A stretch of DNA of 64,000 bases from Bryobacterales bacterium (GTDB lineage Bacteria > Acidobacteriota > Terriglobia > Bryobacterales > Bryobacteraceae). The notes beneath the pieces were generated by a model, which worked only from the letters and a program-made list of their open reading frames with translations, searched no databases and was not told where the DNA came from. The stretch covers positions 22,387-86,386 of the forward strand of contig JAEUQC010000025.1 of the NCBI GenBank assembly GCA_016789905.1, in the 5' to 3' direction. This document shows positions 45,762 through 55,122 of this stretch, piece by piece. The position numbers and the translations under genes are program-made. Each line of letters begins with the position of its first letter. The stretch's first letter is position 1.

Positions 45762-46446
45762 TCCGTTCCATCACCACCCGGGCGGCGTCCCCGCCCGCCC
45801 GCAGTACCTCGGCCGGCTGTATCGTCTCGCGAAAGCGAACCTGCAGCCGGTCTTCTTTTTCCCCAATCCGGCATGGCACCACCGGCCATCCCCGCTTGGC
45901 TAACAACCCCAGCAGCCGCTCCACCCCGGCCAGTGGCTCCGCTTCCTGAAACGCCGTCCCCGCCACCCCTTCCGGAAACAGCCCCAACGGCCGGTCCAGG
46001 TCCCTTAGCAGCGCCCGGTAGCTCCGTGCCGTCAACCCCGGGTTGGTTCCCGCAAAGCTCACCGGATAGCAATGCAGCGCATGGGCCACCCGCGGCAGCA
46101 GCCAGTCGCCTGGCGAAGGAATGCTCACTGGCCCCAGCTTCCACGCCGGCCAGTTCGCCGTCACCACCCACCGCACCGGCGGGTCATCCAATCCATAGTG
46201 CCGTTGCAGTGCCACCGTAATCACGCTGCACGGGTGCAGTATCCAAAGCCCCGGCCGCTGGTAATGGTTCGCCGCCAACACGAACCGCGGGCTCTCCGGC
46301 AATAAACGAAGTCCCGACACCTCTGGCGCCGGCTCCAATACCCGCAAACTCTCTTCGGTAAACCGCCGTACCGAGTACCGCGTCCCCTGCCCGATGTGCG
46401 GCGTCAGCGCCGCCACCTGCCCCCACGGCACGGGGTACTTCTTCAA
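45751..46446 (-). CDS. PlsC-like acyltransferase, CrtO-type (carotenoid operon)
   Basis: Candidate final acylation step of a glycosylated carotenoid. It has an acyltransferase-like block [14 protein letters not shown] and an FPEGVAG motif (block III), and retains the His. The usual NHxxxxD Asp is not in place: the segment reads [12 protein letters not shown] 46446 overlaps the glycosyltransferase stop (TTGA) with a GGGAAG ribosome-binding site just upstream. The frame extends further only as a shadow of that gene. Staphylococcal CrtO, encoded beside CrtQ, is the functional analogue. The assignment rests on operon context plus weak motifs. Confidence 0.72.
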   Translation of the reverse strand: MKKYPVPWGQVAALTPHIGQGTRYSVRRFTEESLRVLEPAPEVSGLRLLPESPRFVLAANHYQRPGLWILHPCSVITVALQRHYGLDDPPVRWVVTANWPAWKLGPVSIPSPGDWLLPRVAHALHCYPVSFAGTNPGLTARSYRALLRDLDRPLGLFPEGVAGTAFQEAEPLAGVERLLGLLAKRGWPVVPCRIGEKEDRLQVRFRETIQPAEVLRAGGDAARVVMERIRT

Positions 46447-47507
46447 ACTTCCCGGCCCTTCCAAACGGATTTCTTCCCCAGCAGCGTCTTCACCATCGAA
46501 TTCAGCGCAATGAACTGAAACACATAAATCGCCGCCGGCGCCAACAGCGCCGCCGCGCTCCGGTACCACGGAAACAGGATCACCGAGGGAACCAGCGCGA
46601 ACAGCATCGCGTGCCGGTTGTACCCGTTCAGCAACAATAGCGCCAGCACCGGCAGCCACGATGTCAACAGCACCGACGCCAACACTACTTGCACCGCCGT
46701 CATCGGATTCTGCTGCAAAAACCGGAACGAATTCTTCTCAAATCCCCGTACAATCGCCCCAAACGAATCGTACATCCGCACCGAACCCATATGCTCGGCC
46801 CGCGTCACGCGCGTCTTGATTCCCTTCTCCGCCGCCAGTTTCGCCAGCGCCACGTCTTCTATCACCGAACTGTCCACCGCCGCGTGCCCGCCCATCCGCT
46901 TGTAGGCCTTCCGCGACACCAGCAGGCACTGCCCATTGGCCAGCCACTCCCTCGGCGGGCGCCCATTCACACTCCCCGTGTTCACGCCCGTGAAGTACAG
47001 CGCAAACGCATACGGCAACAACATCCGCTCCGCCAGCGTCTCCGCCTCCTGCTTCAAAAACACGCTCACCATCTCCAGGTCCTGCTCCATCGCATACCGC
47101 ATTAGCGACGGCAGGAACACGCGCGCGTATTTCGTATCGGCGTCCACAAACAGCAGCCACTCCCCCTCGGTCGCCTCCGCCCCCGCCATGCACGCGTTCG
47201 GCTTCCCCAGCTTTCCTTCCCCCAGCGGCGGCGCCGAAATTACGCGCACATCCATCTCCCGCGCAATCTCCGCCGTCCGGTCCTCGGAGTGGTCATCCAC
47301 CACCACCACCATGTCCTCCGGAAACGATCCAAGAACCCGCGCAATTCGCGCCTCTTCGTTTCGCGCCGGGACAATAATGGAAACCTCCGGCAACTGCGCT
47401 CCAGAAACATACGGAATCTTTGGCAGCCGTTCAAAGTTGTAGCGTGCCTTGCGCAACAACAGCACAATACCAATGGCAACGGCGATAGCAACAGAAAGGA
47501 CAGGCAT
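46443..47507 (-). CDS. Family 2 glycosyltransferase, CrtQ-like
   Basis: A GT-A fold glycosyltransferase with an N-terminal membrane anchor (residues 1-20) and three or four C-terminal membrane helices. VSIIVPARNEE, VVVVDDHSEDRT, LLFVDADT (DxD metal site), NGQCLLVSRKAYKRMGG and SSVIEDVALAKL (catalytic-type ED) are ordered as in GT2. The same topology and size are found in staphyloxanthin CrtQ, which transfers glucose to a carotenoid acid. Its place after crtE-crtI-crtB supports a carotenoid acceptor, though HpnI-like or ceramide transferases look similar. Confidence 0.82.
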   Translation of the reverse strand: MPVLSVAIAVAIGIVLLLRKARYNFERLPKIPYVSGAQLPEVSIIVPARNEEARIARVLGSFPEDMVVVVDDHSEDRTAEIAREMDVRVISAPPLGEGKLGKPNACMAGAEATEGEWLLFVDADTKYARVFLPSLMRYAMEQDLEMVSVFLKQEAETLAERMLLPYAFALYFTGVNTGSVNGRPPREWLANGQCLLVSRKAYKRMGGHAAVDSSVIEDVALAKLAAEKGIKTRVTRAEHMGSVRMYDSFGAIVRGFEKNSFRFLQQNPMTAVQVVLASVLLTSWLPVLALLLLNGYNRHAMLFALVPSVILFPWYRSAAALLAPAAIYVFQFIALNSMVKTLLGKKSVWKGREV

Positions 47508-47513
47508 AAGGGC

Positions 47514-48908
47514 TCAGATACTTACTTTACGCAACGTTGGCCCGCCCACGCCGCCCGGGAACAGCGGCGTCTCCGTTTCCAGTTGCCAAGCCCCAGTCCC
47601 GTCCTGCGCCCGCGCCTCCACCACCGCTTCTCCCTCCGGCCCCTCCAGCGTCGCTATCCATCGTGTCCATGTGTACTCCGAAAGTGGGTTTTCCATACTC
47701 GCCGCCTGCCAGGCCCCGCCGCCCACTCGCACCTCAACGGCCTGGATTCCCCGGCTCCCAGCATAAGAGACACCGCCCACCTGTATCTTGTTTCCGTCCC
47801 TTCGCGCTTTGTCGATATACGAAGCAATCTTCACCACCGGCTCCTTCGTATACCCCATCTTCGGCCACGTCCCGAAGTACGGCATACTCACGAACGCAAT
47901 CTCCCCCAGCCACTTCACGTGCTTGAATCCGTAGTAACGCGGACACAACAGCCGCACCGGAAACCCATGCGCACGGTTCAAAGTCTCCCCGTTCATCCCC
48001 ACCGCCAGCAGCACTTCCCTCGAAAAAGCATACTGGATAGGCAACGAATCCCCGTGGCCGTCCACGCCGATAAACGCTGCCTCCACCACCCCCGCTGGAA
48101 TCCCCGCCCTATCCACAATTTGGCTCAACGGAAAGCCGCTCCATTCCGCCGTCCCCATCAGGTCGCTTTTCAGCGTGTTTGAAACACACCGCAGCGTCAC
48201 ATACCGCCGCTCTCTAGGAATCTGCAACAGTTGCGCATACCGCACCCGCGCAATTTCCCGCCCGTCCACCGTAATCCGCAGCGCCCACGTCTCCGGGTCA
48301 ATCGCCGGGTCCACACTGTTCTTCGACATCGTGTAGTGCTGCCCAATCTGCGTTACCGCCTTCCGCACCCACCCCGCGCCAAAACTCTCTTCCGGCATCA
48401 CAAACGGCCACAAACGCTGCGGCTTCGCCGCCCGCCGCGCCAGCCGTTCGTCCCGCCAGTAGCTCTCCCCCGCCACCGCCACCGTCGCCCCGCCCATCAG
48501 CGCCTGCAGCGCCACTCTCCGTCCGCCCGCCGCTGGCATCGGCGCCCGCGGCGCGGCTACCAATATGAGCATCGCCGGCAGCCAGAACGTCCAACTCTCC
48601 CACAGCCCCGCATACCCAAACACCCCCCGGTACACAAAGGATCCAAGACCCACAAACGCCAGCGCCCGCCACCCAGCAAATAGCGCCCCCAGCGTTAACA
48701 CCAGTCCCAGCGCCGCCAGCCCCCCCGTCAGCGCAAACGGCTTCGCCCACGCTCCCAGTTCTGCCAGCAGCCAAACGGAATACGTGTTCGGCGTCCGCGC
48801 CATAATCCACTCGCCAATCACTTCCGTCCACAGCGGCACGCCAAGCAAATAGAACGCCGCATAATGCACCGCCAGCCCCGCCGCCGTCGCCGCCGCCCCA
48901 CGTTCCAT
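47514..48908 (-). CDS. Sulfite-oxidase-family molybdoenzyme fused to an N-terminal membrane domain
   Basis: ATG 48908 gives a start 12 bp after the crtB stop. Residues 1-150 contain about four hydrophobic segments (such as GLAVHYAAFYLLGVPLW and LGLVLTLGALFAGW). The soluble part is an oxidoreductase molybdopterin domain: NSVDPAIDPETWALRI, the molybdenum-ligand Cys in LRCVSN, RAHGFPVRLLCPRYYGFKHVKWL. A C-terminal Mo-co dimerisation-like beta domain follows (IQAVEVRVGGGAWQAA). Family members oxidise sulfite or reduce nitrate or methionine sulfoxide. Here it is embedded in a carotenoid operon; its substrate is unknown. Confidence 0.83.
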   Translation of the reverse strand: MERGAAATAAGLAVHYAAFYLLGVPLWTEVIGEWIMARTPNTYSVWLLAELGAWAKPFALTGGLAALGLVLTLGALFAGWRALAFVGLGSFVYRGVFGYAGLWESWTFWLPAMLILVAAPRAPMPAAGGRRVALQALMGGATVAVAGESYWRDERLARRAAKPQRLWPFVMPEESFGAGWVRKAVTQIGQHYTMSKNSVDPAIDPETWALRITVDGREIARVRYAQLLQIPRERRYVTLRCVSNTLKSDLMGTAEWSGFPLSQIVDRAGIPAGVVEAAFIGVDGHGDSLPIQYAFSREVLLAVGMNGETLNRAHGFPVRLLCPRYYGFKHVKWLGEIAFVSMPYFGTWPKMGYTKEPVVKIASYIDKARRDGNKIQVGGVSYAGSRGIQAVEVRVGGGAWQAASMENPLSEYTWTRWIATLEGPEGEAVVEARAQDGTGAWQLETETPLFPGGVGGPTLRKVSI

Positions 48909-48919
48909 CGCCCGCCGCG

Positions 48920-49807
48920 CTAGCTCCGCCAAAACCGCAGCCTCCCCGCGGCCGGCCCCGCCAGCGCCCTCGCCGTGATCCCATACTTCCGCCACGCCGG
49001 CACCACCGCCCGCCTTCGAAACACGTCGTAGTCCATCGCCTCAATCTCGTTCAATATCCCCCGATACACCCGCGCCGCTATCTCCACCGCGAACCGCCCC
49101 TCTGCCCGCAGCAGCCCAATCCCAGGCATCGATCTCGCATAGTAATCCCGCGCTCGCTCCGCCTGAAACGCCATCAGCTTCACAAATTCCGCTGACCGTC
49201 TCCCCGCTCGCAATTCGCTCTCCCCATACCCAAACCGCTCCATCTCCTCGGCCGGCAAATAGATCCGCCCCCGCCCCAGGTCCTCCCCCACATCCCGCAG
49301 AATGTTGGTCAACTGCATCGCCACGCCCAAATCTTCCGCATACGGCAGCGCGTCCCCCTCATACCCGATCACGTGCGACATCATCAATCCCACCGTGCTC
49401 GCCACCCGGTAACAGAACACCCGCAACTCCTCAAAATCCCTGTATCGCGTCCCCTCCAGGTCCATTCGCATGCCTTCTATCAGTTCAAACGCATACTCTG
49501 CCGGAATCCCGTGCCGCGCGCACGCCCACGCAAAATGCCGCAGGATCACCGGCCCGTCCGTCGCTCCCCGCAGCGCTCCTCGCAACCCCTCCCGCCACTG
49601 CTCCAGTTCAACCCGCGCCGCCCCAGTGTCCGGATTCTCGTCCACAATGTCGTCCGTCGTCCGGCAGAACCAGTACACCGCATGGGCCGACGCCGCCAGT
49701 TCCTCCGGAAAAAACCGCGTCGCAAAATAAAAACTCTTCGATCCCCGCGCCGTCGCCTCCGCCGCCCTTCTCCTCCACTCTCTTTCTAAATCGGCAGACG
49801 GTCGCAT
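48920..49807 (-). CDS. crtB: Phytoene/squalene synthase family protein (CrtB)
   Basis: Head-to-head condensation of two prenyl diphosphates. Both Asp-rich motifs are intact: RTTDDIVDE (about residue 53) and LTNILRDVGEDLGRGRIYLP (about 170). The start ATG 49807 yields MRPSADLE and overlaps crtI by 22 bp. The downstream segment AARVYRGILNEIEAMDYDVFRRRA is typical of CrtB. With crtE and crtI adjacent, phytoene (C40) is the likely product rather than dehydrosqualene (C30), but sequence alone does not settle this. Confidence 0.93.
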   Translation of the reverse strand: MRPSADLEREWRRRAAEATARGSKSFYFATRFFPEELAASAHAVYWFCRTTDDIVDENPDTGAARVELEQWREGLRGALRGATDGPVILRHFAWACARHGIPAEYAFELIEGMRMDLEGTRYRDFEELRVFCYRVASTVGLMMSHVIGYEGDALPYAEDLGVAMQLTNILRDVGEDLGRGRIYLPAEEMERFGYGESELRAGRRSAEFVKLMAFQAERARDYYARSMPGIGLLRAEGRFAVEIAARVYRGILNEIEAMDYDVFRRRAVVPAWRKYGITARALAGPAAGRLRFWRS

Positions 49808-51276
49808 ACCAGTTTTTCCACAATCTTGGCCGACGATAACACACCCGGCACACCCGCCCCCGGATGCGTACCCGCCCCGCAGAAAAACAGCCCCTTCACG
49901 TCCTCGCTCTCGTTGTGCGGCCGGAACCACGCCGATTGCGTGAAAATTGGCTCAAACGAAAATCCAGACCCCCGATACGTATTCAACGTCGTTTCAAAAT
50001 CCAACGGCGTGAAAAGCCGCTCTGTCACCAGCCGCCCCTCCAACCCCGGCAAATAGTGCTTCTCCATGTACGCCATCACCCGGTCCCGGAACGGCTTCGC
50101 TTCCGTCTTCCAGTCAATGCCGCTTAACTGGTTCGGCACCGGAATCAACGCATAAAAACAGTCGTGCCCACGGGGAGCCATGCTCTCGTCCGTCGCCGTC
50201 GGCCGGTGCAGATAGATCGAAAAATCTTCCCCCAGAATCTTCTTCTGAAATATGTCCTGCAGCAGTTCCTCGTACCTCTCCCCCAGCAGAATCGTGTGGT
50301 GCTTTATGTCCGGATACGAGCCGCGAGTCCCAAAATAAATCACAAAAAGCCCCATGCTATACCGCATGGAGTCAAGCTTGGAATCCGTCCACCGCCGCCG
50401 GTCCTCCGCCGGCACCATTTTCCGGTACGTGTTCGCCACATCGGCGTTCGATACCACCACGTCCGCCGCAATACTCTCCCCCGCCGCGGTCAGCACGCCC
50501 ACCGCCCGCCCGCCCTCGGTCACAATGCTCTTCACCGGTGTATTCAAACGGATCTTTCCGCCCAACTCCAGAAACAGCCGGCCCAGCCCGTCCACCACCG
50601 CCCCCGTCCCACCCATCGCGTAATGCACGCCCCACTGCCGCTCCAAGTGGTGAATCAGTGCGTAAATCGAGGTCGTCTGAAACGGGTTCCCTCCAACCAG
50701 CAGCGGATGAAAGCTAAACACCCGTTGCAGCATCGGGTCTTTCACATAGCTCTTCACAAACTGGAATACCGTCTTGTGCGATTGCAGCCGTACCAGGTCC
50801 GGCGCAATCTTTACCATGTCCACGAACTTCAAAAACGGTACATCCGACAGCTCCACAAACCCCTTCTGGAATATGTCCTTCGCCGCCCGGATCATCGCCC
50901 GGTACCCTTCCACATCCCCAGGCGCGAACGCCGCCACCTTCCGCTCCGTCTCCCGCTCGTCGCCGTTGTATTCAAAGTGGCGCCCGTCATGAAACTCTAT
51001 CCGGTAGAACGGATCCACCGGCACAATCTTCACGTAATCCGCCGTCTTCTTCCCCGCCCCGGCAAACAGCTCGTCAATCATGAACGGCGCCGTAATCACC
51101 GTCGGCCCGGCGTCAAACGTAAACCCGTCCTGCCGGTACACATAGGCGCGGCCGCCCAGCATGTCCCGCGCCTCCAGCAATTCCACATCATAGCCGCGCG
51201 ACGCCAGCCGCACCGCCGTCCCCAGGCCCCCAAACCCGCTGCCAATAACGACAACCCTACGCGAGCGACTTGCCAT
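49786..51276 (-). CDS. crtI: Phytoene desaturase (CrtI family)
   Basis: An FAD-dependent desaturase producing conjugated carotenes. The dinucleotide-binding motif VIGSGFGGLGTAVRLASRGYDVELLEARDMLGGR begins at residue 10. FTFDAGPTVIT and HPLLVGGNPFQTTSIYALI are CrtI-typical. The C-terminal FCGAGTHPGAGVPGVLSSAKI is the carotene-desaturase FAD motif. The number of desaturation steps cannot be predicted. It overlaps crtE by 20 bp upstream and crtB by 22 bp downstream. Confidence 0.95.
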   Translation of the reverse strand: MASRSRRVVVIGSGFGGLGTAVRLASRGYDVELLEARDMLGGRAYVYRQDGFTFDAGPTVITAPFMIDELFAGAGKKTADYVKIVPVDPFYRIEFHDGRHFEYNGDERETERKVAAFAPGDVEGYRAMIRAAKDIFQKGFVELSDVPFLKFVDMVKIAPDLVRLQSHKTVFQFVKSYVKDPMLQRVFSFHPLLVGGNPFQTTSIYALIHHLERQWGVHYAMGGTGAVVDGLGRLFLELGGKIRLNTPVKSIVTEGGRAVGVLTAAGESIAADVVVSNADVANTYRKMVPAEDRRRWTDSKLDSMRYSMGLFVIYFGTRGSYPDIKHHTILLGERYEELLQDIFQKKILGEDFSIYLHRPTATDESMAPRGHDCFYALIPVPNQLSGIDWKTEAKPFRDRVMAYMEKHYLPGLEGRLVTERLFTPLDFETTLNTYRGSGFSFEPIFTQSAWFRPHNESEDVKGLFFCGAGTHPGAGVPGVLSSAKIVEKLVCDRLPI

Positions 51277-52060
51277 AAAGCGTATCCAGCATTTCCTTCA
51301 GTCCGCTGCCGCGCGAACCAAATACTTCCAAAATCTCCCGCGTCCGAGCCATCTGCGTTTCAAACGGCGTCCGCAGCCGCAACTCCCCGTCCGCCAAATC
51401 GTCCATCAATTGATAGGCGATCCCAAACTCATGCCCAAACCGCAGCGCCGCCTGCCGCTCCACCGGGTCCAGGTCCGCGCCAATCACCCCAGCCCGCGCC
51501 GCCAGCGCAAACAGCGGCGCCGTCTTCTTCGCCGCCAACTGCCGCGACGATCCGCCCCCCGCCAAATCCATCGCCTGCCCGCCCACCAGACTGTTGCAGT
51601 CCAGCACCTGCAGCACTTTCTGCTGAAAACTCACCATCGTCTCCAGCAAGAACGGATCACGAATTCCCTCCACCGTCTGCCGCGCCGCTAGCGCCACTAA
51701 GCTAAATGCCGCCAGAACCGCGGTCGCTTCGCCATACTCCCTATGCACCGTCGCCCGCCCCCGCCGGTACGCTTCATCGTCCATGCACGGCAAATCGTCC
51801 ACCACTAGCGACGCGCAGTGCAGCAGTTCCACCGCCACCGCCCCACGCATCACCAGTTCCGCATCCGCCCGCGCCATCCGCCCCACCCGCATGGCCAGCA
51901 GCGGCCGCAGCCGCTGCCCCCCGCCCAGCACCGCGTACGCCATCGCCTCCGACACCCGCGCCCCTCCTCCGCACGGCCCGCCCGGCAGCACCTCCCGCAG
52001 CGCGTCTTCCACCATCAGCTTCTCAAATTCCAAATCCAAAACTACGGCGGTTGTCACCAT
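51257..52060 (-). CDS. crtE: Polyprenyl (geranylgeranyl) diphosphate synthase
   Basis: Makes the C15/C20 precursor for the carotenoid. The first Asp-rich motif is SLVVDDLPCMDDEAYRRG (DDxxxxD) and the second YQLMDDLADG. GQRLRPLLAMRVG provides the conserved diphosphate-binding Arg. ATG 52060 gives MVTTAVVLDLEFEKL, in keeping with short bacterial GGPPS/FPPS. It is the first gene of the operon crtE-crtI-crtB-Mo enzyme-GT-acyltransferase. The chain-length position before the first DD motif is Ala/Ser/Leu, compatible with GGPP but not conclusive. Confidence 0.9.
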   Translation of the reverse strand: MVTTAVVLDLEFEKLMVEDALREVLPGGPCGGGARVSEAMAYAVLGGGQRLRPLLAMRVGRMARADAELVMRGAVAVELLHCASLVVDDLPCMDDEAYRRGRATVHREYGEATAVLAAFSLVALAARQTVEGIRDPFLLETMVSFQQKVLQVLDCNSLVGGQAMDLAGGGSSRQLAAKKTAPLFALAARAGVIGADLDPVERQAALRFGHEFGIAYQLMDDLADGELRLRTPFETQMARTREILEVFGSRGSGLKEMLDTLYGKSLA

Positions 52061-52172
52061 ATAGCCCCCTTGGATGCCGTCCCGTCCGTCAGTGGTGCTA
52101 ATAATTCTTAAGTCCCGTCGCACTACACTACTTGCAACGAACCAGCGCCTTAATGCATCCTAATAGTGACAC

Positions 52173-52290
52173 GAAAAGGGGAGTAGATCACTCCTCCGGC
52201 TGCCCGTCAATACGGTTTCACTTGGCTCTCGAAAGACCAGGCGGCCCGGGCCCCGGCGTGACCTTCGGGTTCACGGATCAAGACCTTTTG
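52173..52290 (+). promoter_or_regulatory. yybP-ykoY (Mn2+) riboswitch aptamer
   Basis: A conserved 5' strand AAAAGGGGAGTAG (52174-52186) is separated from the 3' strand CAAGACCTTTT (52279-52289). P1 pairs AAAAGG with CCTTTT. The inner arm contains a GC-rich GCCCGGGCC region and a GTGACC-TTCG-GGTTCAC hairpin, a highly regular stem. The layout matches the yybP-ykoY class that senses Mn2+ and is commonly found ahead of TerC-family genes; here a TerC gene is the second gene of the downstream unit. Confidence 0.9.
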
Positions 52291-52346
52291 TGCCAATCGC
52301 TTCCGGCCGATTCGTTCGGTTCCTGGCGGTTGACGCAAAAGGTCTT
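52280..52346 (+). promoter_or_regulatory. Riboswitch expression platform: alternative pairing
   Basis: The segment AAGACCTTTTG (52280-52290), which forms the 3' side of aptamer P1, is perfectly complementary to CAAAAGGTCTT (52336-52346). The latter lies 9 bases upstream of the AAGGAG (52355-52360) of htpX. P1 and this hairpin exclude each other, so Mn2+ binding would free the second strand next to the ribosome-binding site. Whether this controls translation or transcription is not clear; no U-tract follows the hairpin. Confidence 0.7.
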
Positions 52347-52372
52347 TCGCACATAAGGAGCTTATTTATCCA

Positions 52373-53224
52373 ATGAACCGCATGAAAACCTATCTCTTGC
52401 TCGCCGCCCTCACCAGCCTCCTGCTCGTCGCTGGCCAGGCCATGGGCGGCCGCGGCGGCCTCCTGCTCGCCCTCGCCTTCGCCGTCGTCATGAACGTCGG
52501 GTCCTACTGGTTTTCCGATTCCATCGTCCTCCGCATGCACAACGCCCAGGAAATCGGCCCCGCGGACTCCCCCGAAATCTACAGCATGGTCCAGCGCCTC
52601 ACCCGGAAGGCCAACATCCCCATGCCCAAGCTCTACATCATCCCCGACGATTCCCCGAACGCCTTCGCCACCGGCCGCAGCCCCGCCAAAGGCGCCGTCG
52701 CCATGACCGAAGGCATCCTTCGCGTTCTCAACATGGACGAACTCGAAGGCGTCATCGCGCATGAACTCGCCCACATCGCCCACCGCGACACGCTCATCAT
52801 GACCGTCTCGGCCACCATCGCCGGCGCCCTCAGTTCTCTCGGCAATATGGCCATGTGGGGCGCCATGTTCGGCGGCGGCCGCTCCCACGACGACGAAGAC
52901 GGCCCCCACCCCGCCGCCATGCTCGCCAGCGCCATCATCGCCCCCTTCGCCGCCATGCTCATTCAAATGGCCATCTCCCGCTCCCGCGAGTACATGGCCG
53001 ATGAAGCCGCCGCCCGTTATTCCGGCAAGCCCTGGGCTTTGGCCAACGCTTTGCGTAAAATTGAAGCTTGGAGCCATCGCATCCCGATGGAGTCGGGTTC
53101 CCCCGCCACCGCCCACATGTACATCTCTAACCCGTTCTCTGGCGGCATGGCCAGCTTGTTCAGCACTCATCCGCCCACCGCCGAGCGCGTTGCCCGGCTG
53201 GAGCAGATGGGGCGCCCCGCATGA
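52373..53224 (+). CDS. htpX: HtpX-type membrane zinc metalloprotease
   Basis: An inner-membrane endopeptidase involved in membrane-protein quality control (M48B). Two N-terminal membrane helices (residues about 6-21 and 30-45) are followed by the zinc site H130-E131-L-A-H134 in [15 protein letters not shown] second hydrophobic pair lies at about 140-215, and the third-ligand region [17 protein letters not shown] is present. The C-terminal [17 protein letters not shown] is typical of HtpX. The AAGGAG ribosome-binding site lies 12 bp before ATG 52373. It overlaps terC by 4 bp and is the first gene behind the Mn2+ riboswitch. Confidence 0.94.
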   Translation: MNRMKTYLLLAALTSLLLVAGQAMGGRGGLLLALAFAVVMNVGSYWFSDSIVLRMHNAQEIGPADSPEIYSMVQRLTRKANIPMPKLYIIPDDSPNAFATGRSPAKGAVAMTEGILRVLNMDELEGVIAHELAHIAHRDTLIMTVSATIAGALSSLGNMAMWGAMFGGGRSHDDEDGPHPAAMLASAIIAPFAAMLIQMAISRSREYMADEAAARYSGKPWALANALRKIEAWSHRIPMESGSPATAHMYISNPFSGGMASLFSTHPPTAERVARLEQMGRPA

Positions 53225-54267
53225 CGGCCTCCACCGTCTCCCTCTTCCCCTTCGATCAGTATTGGTGGTTCTATCTCGCCTTCACCGCCGCCGTCCTCCT
53301 CCTCCTGGTCATGGATCTCGGCCTCTTCCACCGCAAGGCCCATAGTGTCAGCTTCTCCGAAGCCGGCACCTGGGTCTTCGTCTGGGTCTCCCTTGCCCTG
53401 CTCTTCTGCTACGGCCTCTACGCCTACTCCCTCCACACCTTCGCCAACGACGCCCGTCTCCTCGCCATCCCCAACTTCAACCCCGCCGCCTCCGCCCGCC
53501 AGGTCGCCCTAGAATTCCTCACCGGTTACGTCCTCGAAGAATCCCTCAGTGTCGACAACATGTTCGTCTTTGTCGTCGTCTTCGGTTTCTTCGGCATCCC
53601 CCAACAGTTCCAGCACCGCGTACTTTTCTTCGGCATCCTCGGCGCCCTCATTTTCCGGGCGCTTTTCATCGCCCTCGGTTCCGCCCTCCTCCAGTTCCAA
53701 TGGACCATCCTCATCTTCGGCGCCATCCTCATCATCACCGGCGTGAAGATGATGTTCTCCTCCGATGCCGCCATTGACCCCGAACACAACAAAGCCCTCC
53801 GCCTCATCCGCCGCTTCGTGCCCATCACCCCCACCCTCCACGGCCCCCGCTTCTTCATCACCGAAAACGGCAAACACTTCGGCACCCCGCTCCTGCTCTG
53901 CCTCGTCTTCCTTGAACTCACCGACATTCTCTTCGCCGTCGATTCCGTCCCCGCCATCTTCGGCGTCACCCGCGAACCCCTCATCGTCTTCACTTCCAAC
54001 ATCTTCGCCATCCTCGGCCTCCGCAGCCTCTTCTTCCTCCTCGCCGGCGCCGTCCATCTCTTTCATCTGCTCAAATACGGCCTCTCCATCGTCCTCATTT
54101 TCGTCGGCCTGAAAATGGTGTGGCTCAACAAACTCTTCGATGGCCACTTCCCCATCCTTCTCTCGCTCGGCATCATCCTCGGCGTCATCGCCGCCTCCAT
54201 CGGGCTTTCACTCCTCTTCCCCAAGCCGCCCGATGAACCGCTCCCGGAAAGTGCTCCTGGAAAGTAA
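53221..54267 (+). CDS. TerC/Alx-family membrane protein
   Basis: A 348-residue polytopic membrane protein (about nine hydrophobic helices) with the TerC signatures [15 protein letters not shown] and [21 protein letters not shown], whose acidic residues are thought to bind metal. Alx/YkoY homologues under yybP-ykoY control are implicated in Mn2+ export or metallation of exported enzymes. The start ATGA overlaps htpX, implying coupled translation. The Mn2+ role is family knowledge plus the riboswitch; tellurite resistance is an older name without support here. Confidence 0.93.
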   Translation: MTASTVSLFPFDQYWWFYLAFTAAVLLLLVMDLGLFHRKAHSVSFSEAGTWVFVWVSLALLFCYGLYAYSLHTFANDARLLAIPNFNPAASARQVALEFLTGYVLEESLSVDNMFVFVVVFGFFGIPQQFQHRVLFFGILGALIFRALFIALGSALLQFQWTILIFGAILIITGVKMMFSSDAAIDPEHNKALRLIRRFVPITPTLHGPRFFITENGKHFGTPLLLCLVFLELTDILFAVDSVPAIFGVTREPLIVFTSNIFAILGLRSLFFLLAGAVHLFHLLKYGLSIVLIFVGLKMVWLNKLFDGHFPILLSLGIILGVIAASIGLSLLFPKPPDEPLPESAPGK

Positions 54268-54291
54268 GCCCAAACCGGGCCGCCACCCCAC

Positions 54292-55122
54292 TCAGCTCCG
54301 CACGCGCCCAGGCTTCCGCGCCCGCACAAACCCGCTCATGAACTTCCCGTCCACCTGCGGTCCCACCGTCTCCAGGTCAATGCCCTTATCGGCAAGGAAC
54401 GCCATCGCGTCCTCCCGCCGGTATATGCGCGTCGGCTCTATGCTCGGTTCCTCGAAGCCGGCCGCCGTTAGTTTGGAGAGGTATTCGTTCTCTTCCAGCG
54501 CTCCGGCAACACACCCGGCCCAAAGCAGCATGTTCCTTCGGATCTCCTCCGGCATCTCCCCCCGCGTCACTACATCCGACACCGCCAGCCGCCCCCCCGG
54601 CTTCAACACCCGAAAGGCCTCCCGCAGAACGCGGTCCTTGTCCGCCGACAGGTTGATCACGCAATTCGATATCACAACATCCACCGCATCGTCCGGGAGC
54701 GGAATATTCTCAATCTCGCCTTTCAAAAATTCCACATTCTCAACCCCGGCCTTCTTCTGGTTCTCACGCGCCAGTGCCAGCATCTCATCGGTCATGTCTA
54801 CCCCATAGGCCTTCCCCCCCGGAGACACCCTTCGCGCCGAAAGCAGCACATCAATGCCGCCTCCGCTCCCAAGGTCCAGTACAACTTCGCCCGGCCGCAA
54901 CTCGGCCAGCGCCGTTGGATTACCGCAGCCCAGCGACGCCAGCACCGCCGTCTCCGGCAGTTCATCTTTTTGCAGTTGATCGTAAAGTTCGGAGGTAATC
55001 GGGTCCGCTCCCGAACAGCAGGACGACGGGGTACTCCCGCAACATGCGTTCCCTTCCCCCGCAACAACACGCAATGCCGCTTGCCCGTACTTCTCTTTCA
55101 CTACTTCCTTTATGGCGTTCAT
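54292..55122 (-). CDS. arsM: Arsenite S-adenosylmethionine methyltransferase
   Basis: Methylates As(III) using SAM. The SAM-binding motif [11 protein letters not shown] is at residues 81-91. Three conserved arsenic-binding cysteines are in place: C66 in [10 protein letters not shown]154 in ISNCVINL and C204 in WAGCVAGA. An N-terminal CCGS and SSCCSG pair adds extra cysteines. The 276-residue length and the C-terminal [10 protein letters not shown] region fit ArsM. Its start overlaps the arsR stop by 4 bp, so arsR-arsM form one transcription unit. Confidence 0.95.
   Translation of the reverse strand: MNAIKEVVKEKYGQAALRVVAGEGNACCGSTPSSCCSGADPITSELYDQLQKDELPETAVLASLGCGNPTALAELRPGEVVLDLGSGGGIDVLLSARRVSPGGKAYGVDMTDEMLALARENQKKAGVENVEFLKGEIENIPLPDDAVDVVISNCVINLSADKDRVLREAFRVLKPGGRLAVSDVVTRGEMPEEIRRNMLLWAGCVAGALEENEYLSKLTAAGFEEPSIEPTRIYRREDAMAFLADKGIDLETVGPQVDGKFMSGFVRARKPGRVRS

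Noticed and set aside
52132..52356. A 74-residue plus-strand frame ahead of htpX.
   Set aside because: It coincides with the Mn2+ riboswitch and its expression platform, and it has no ribosome-binding site or homology I can see.
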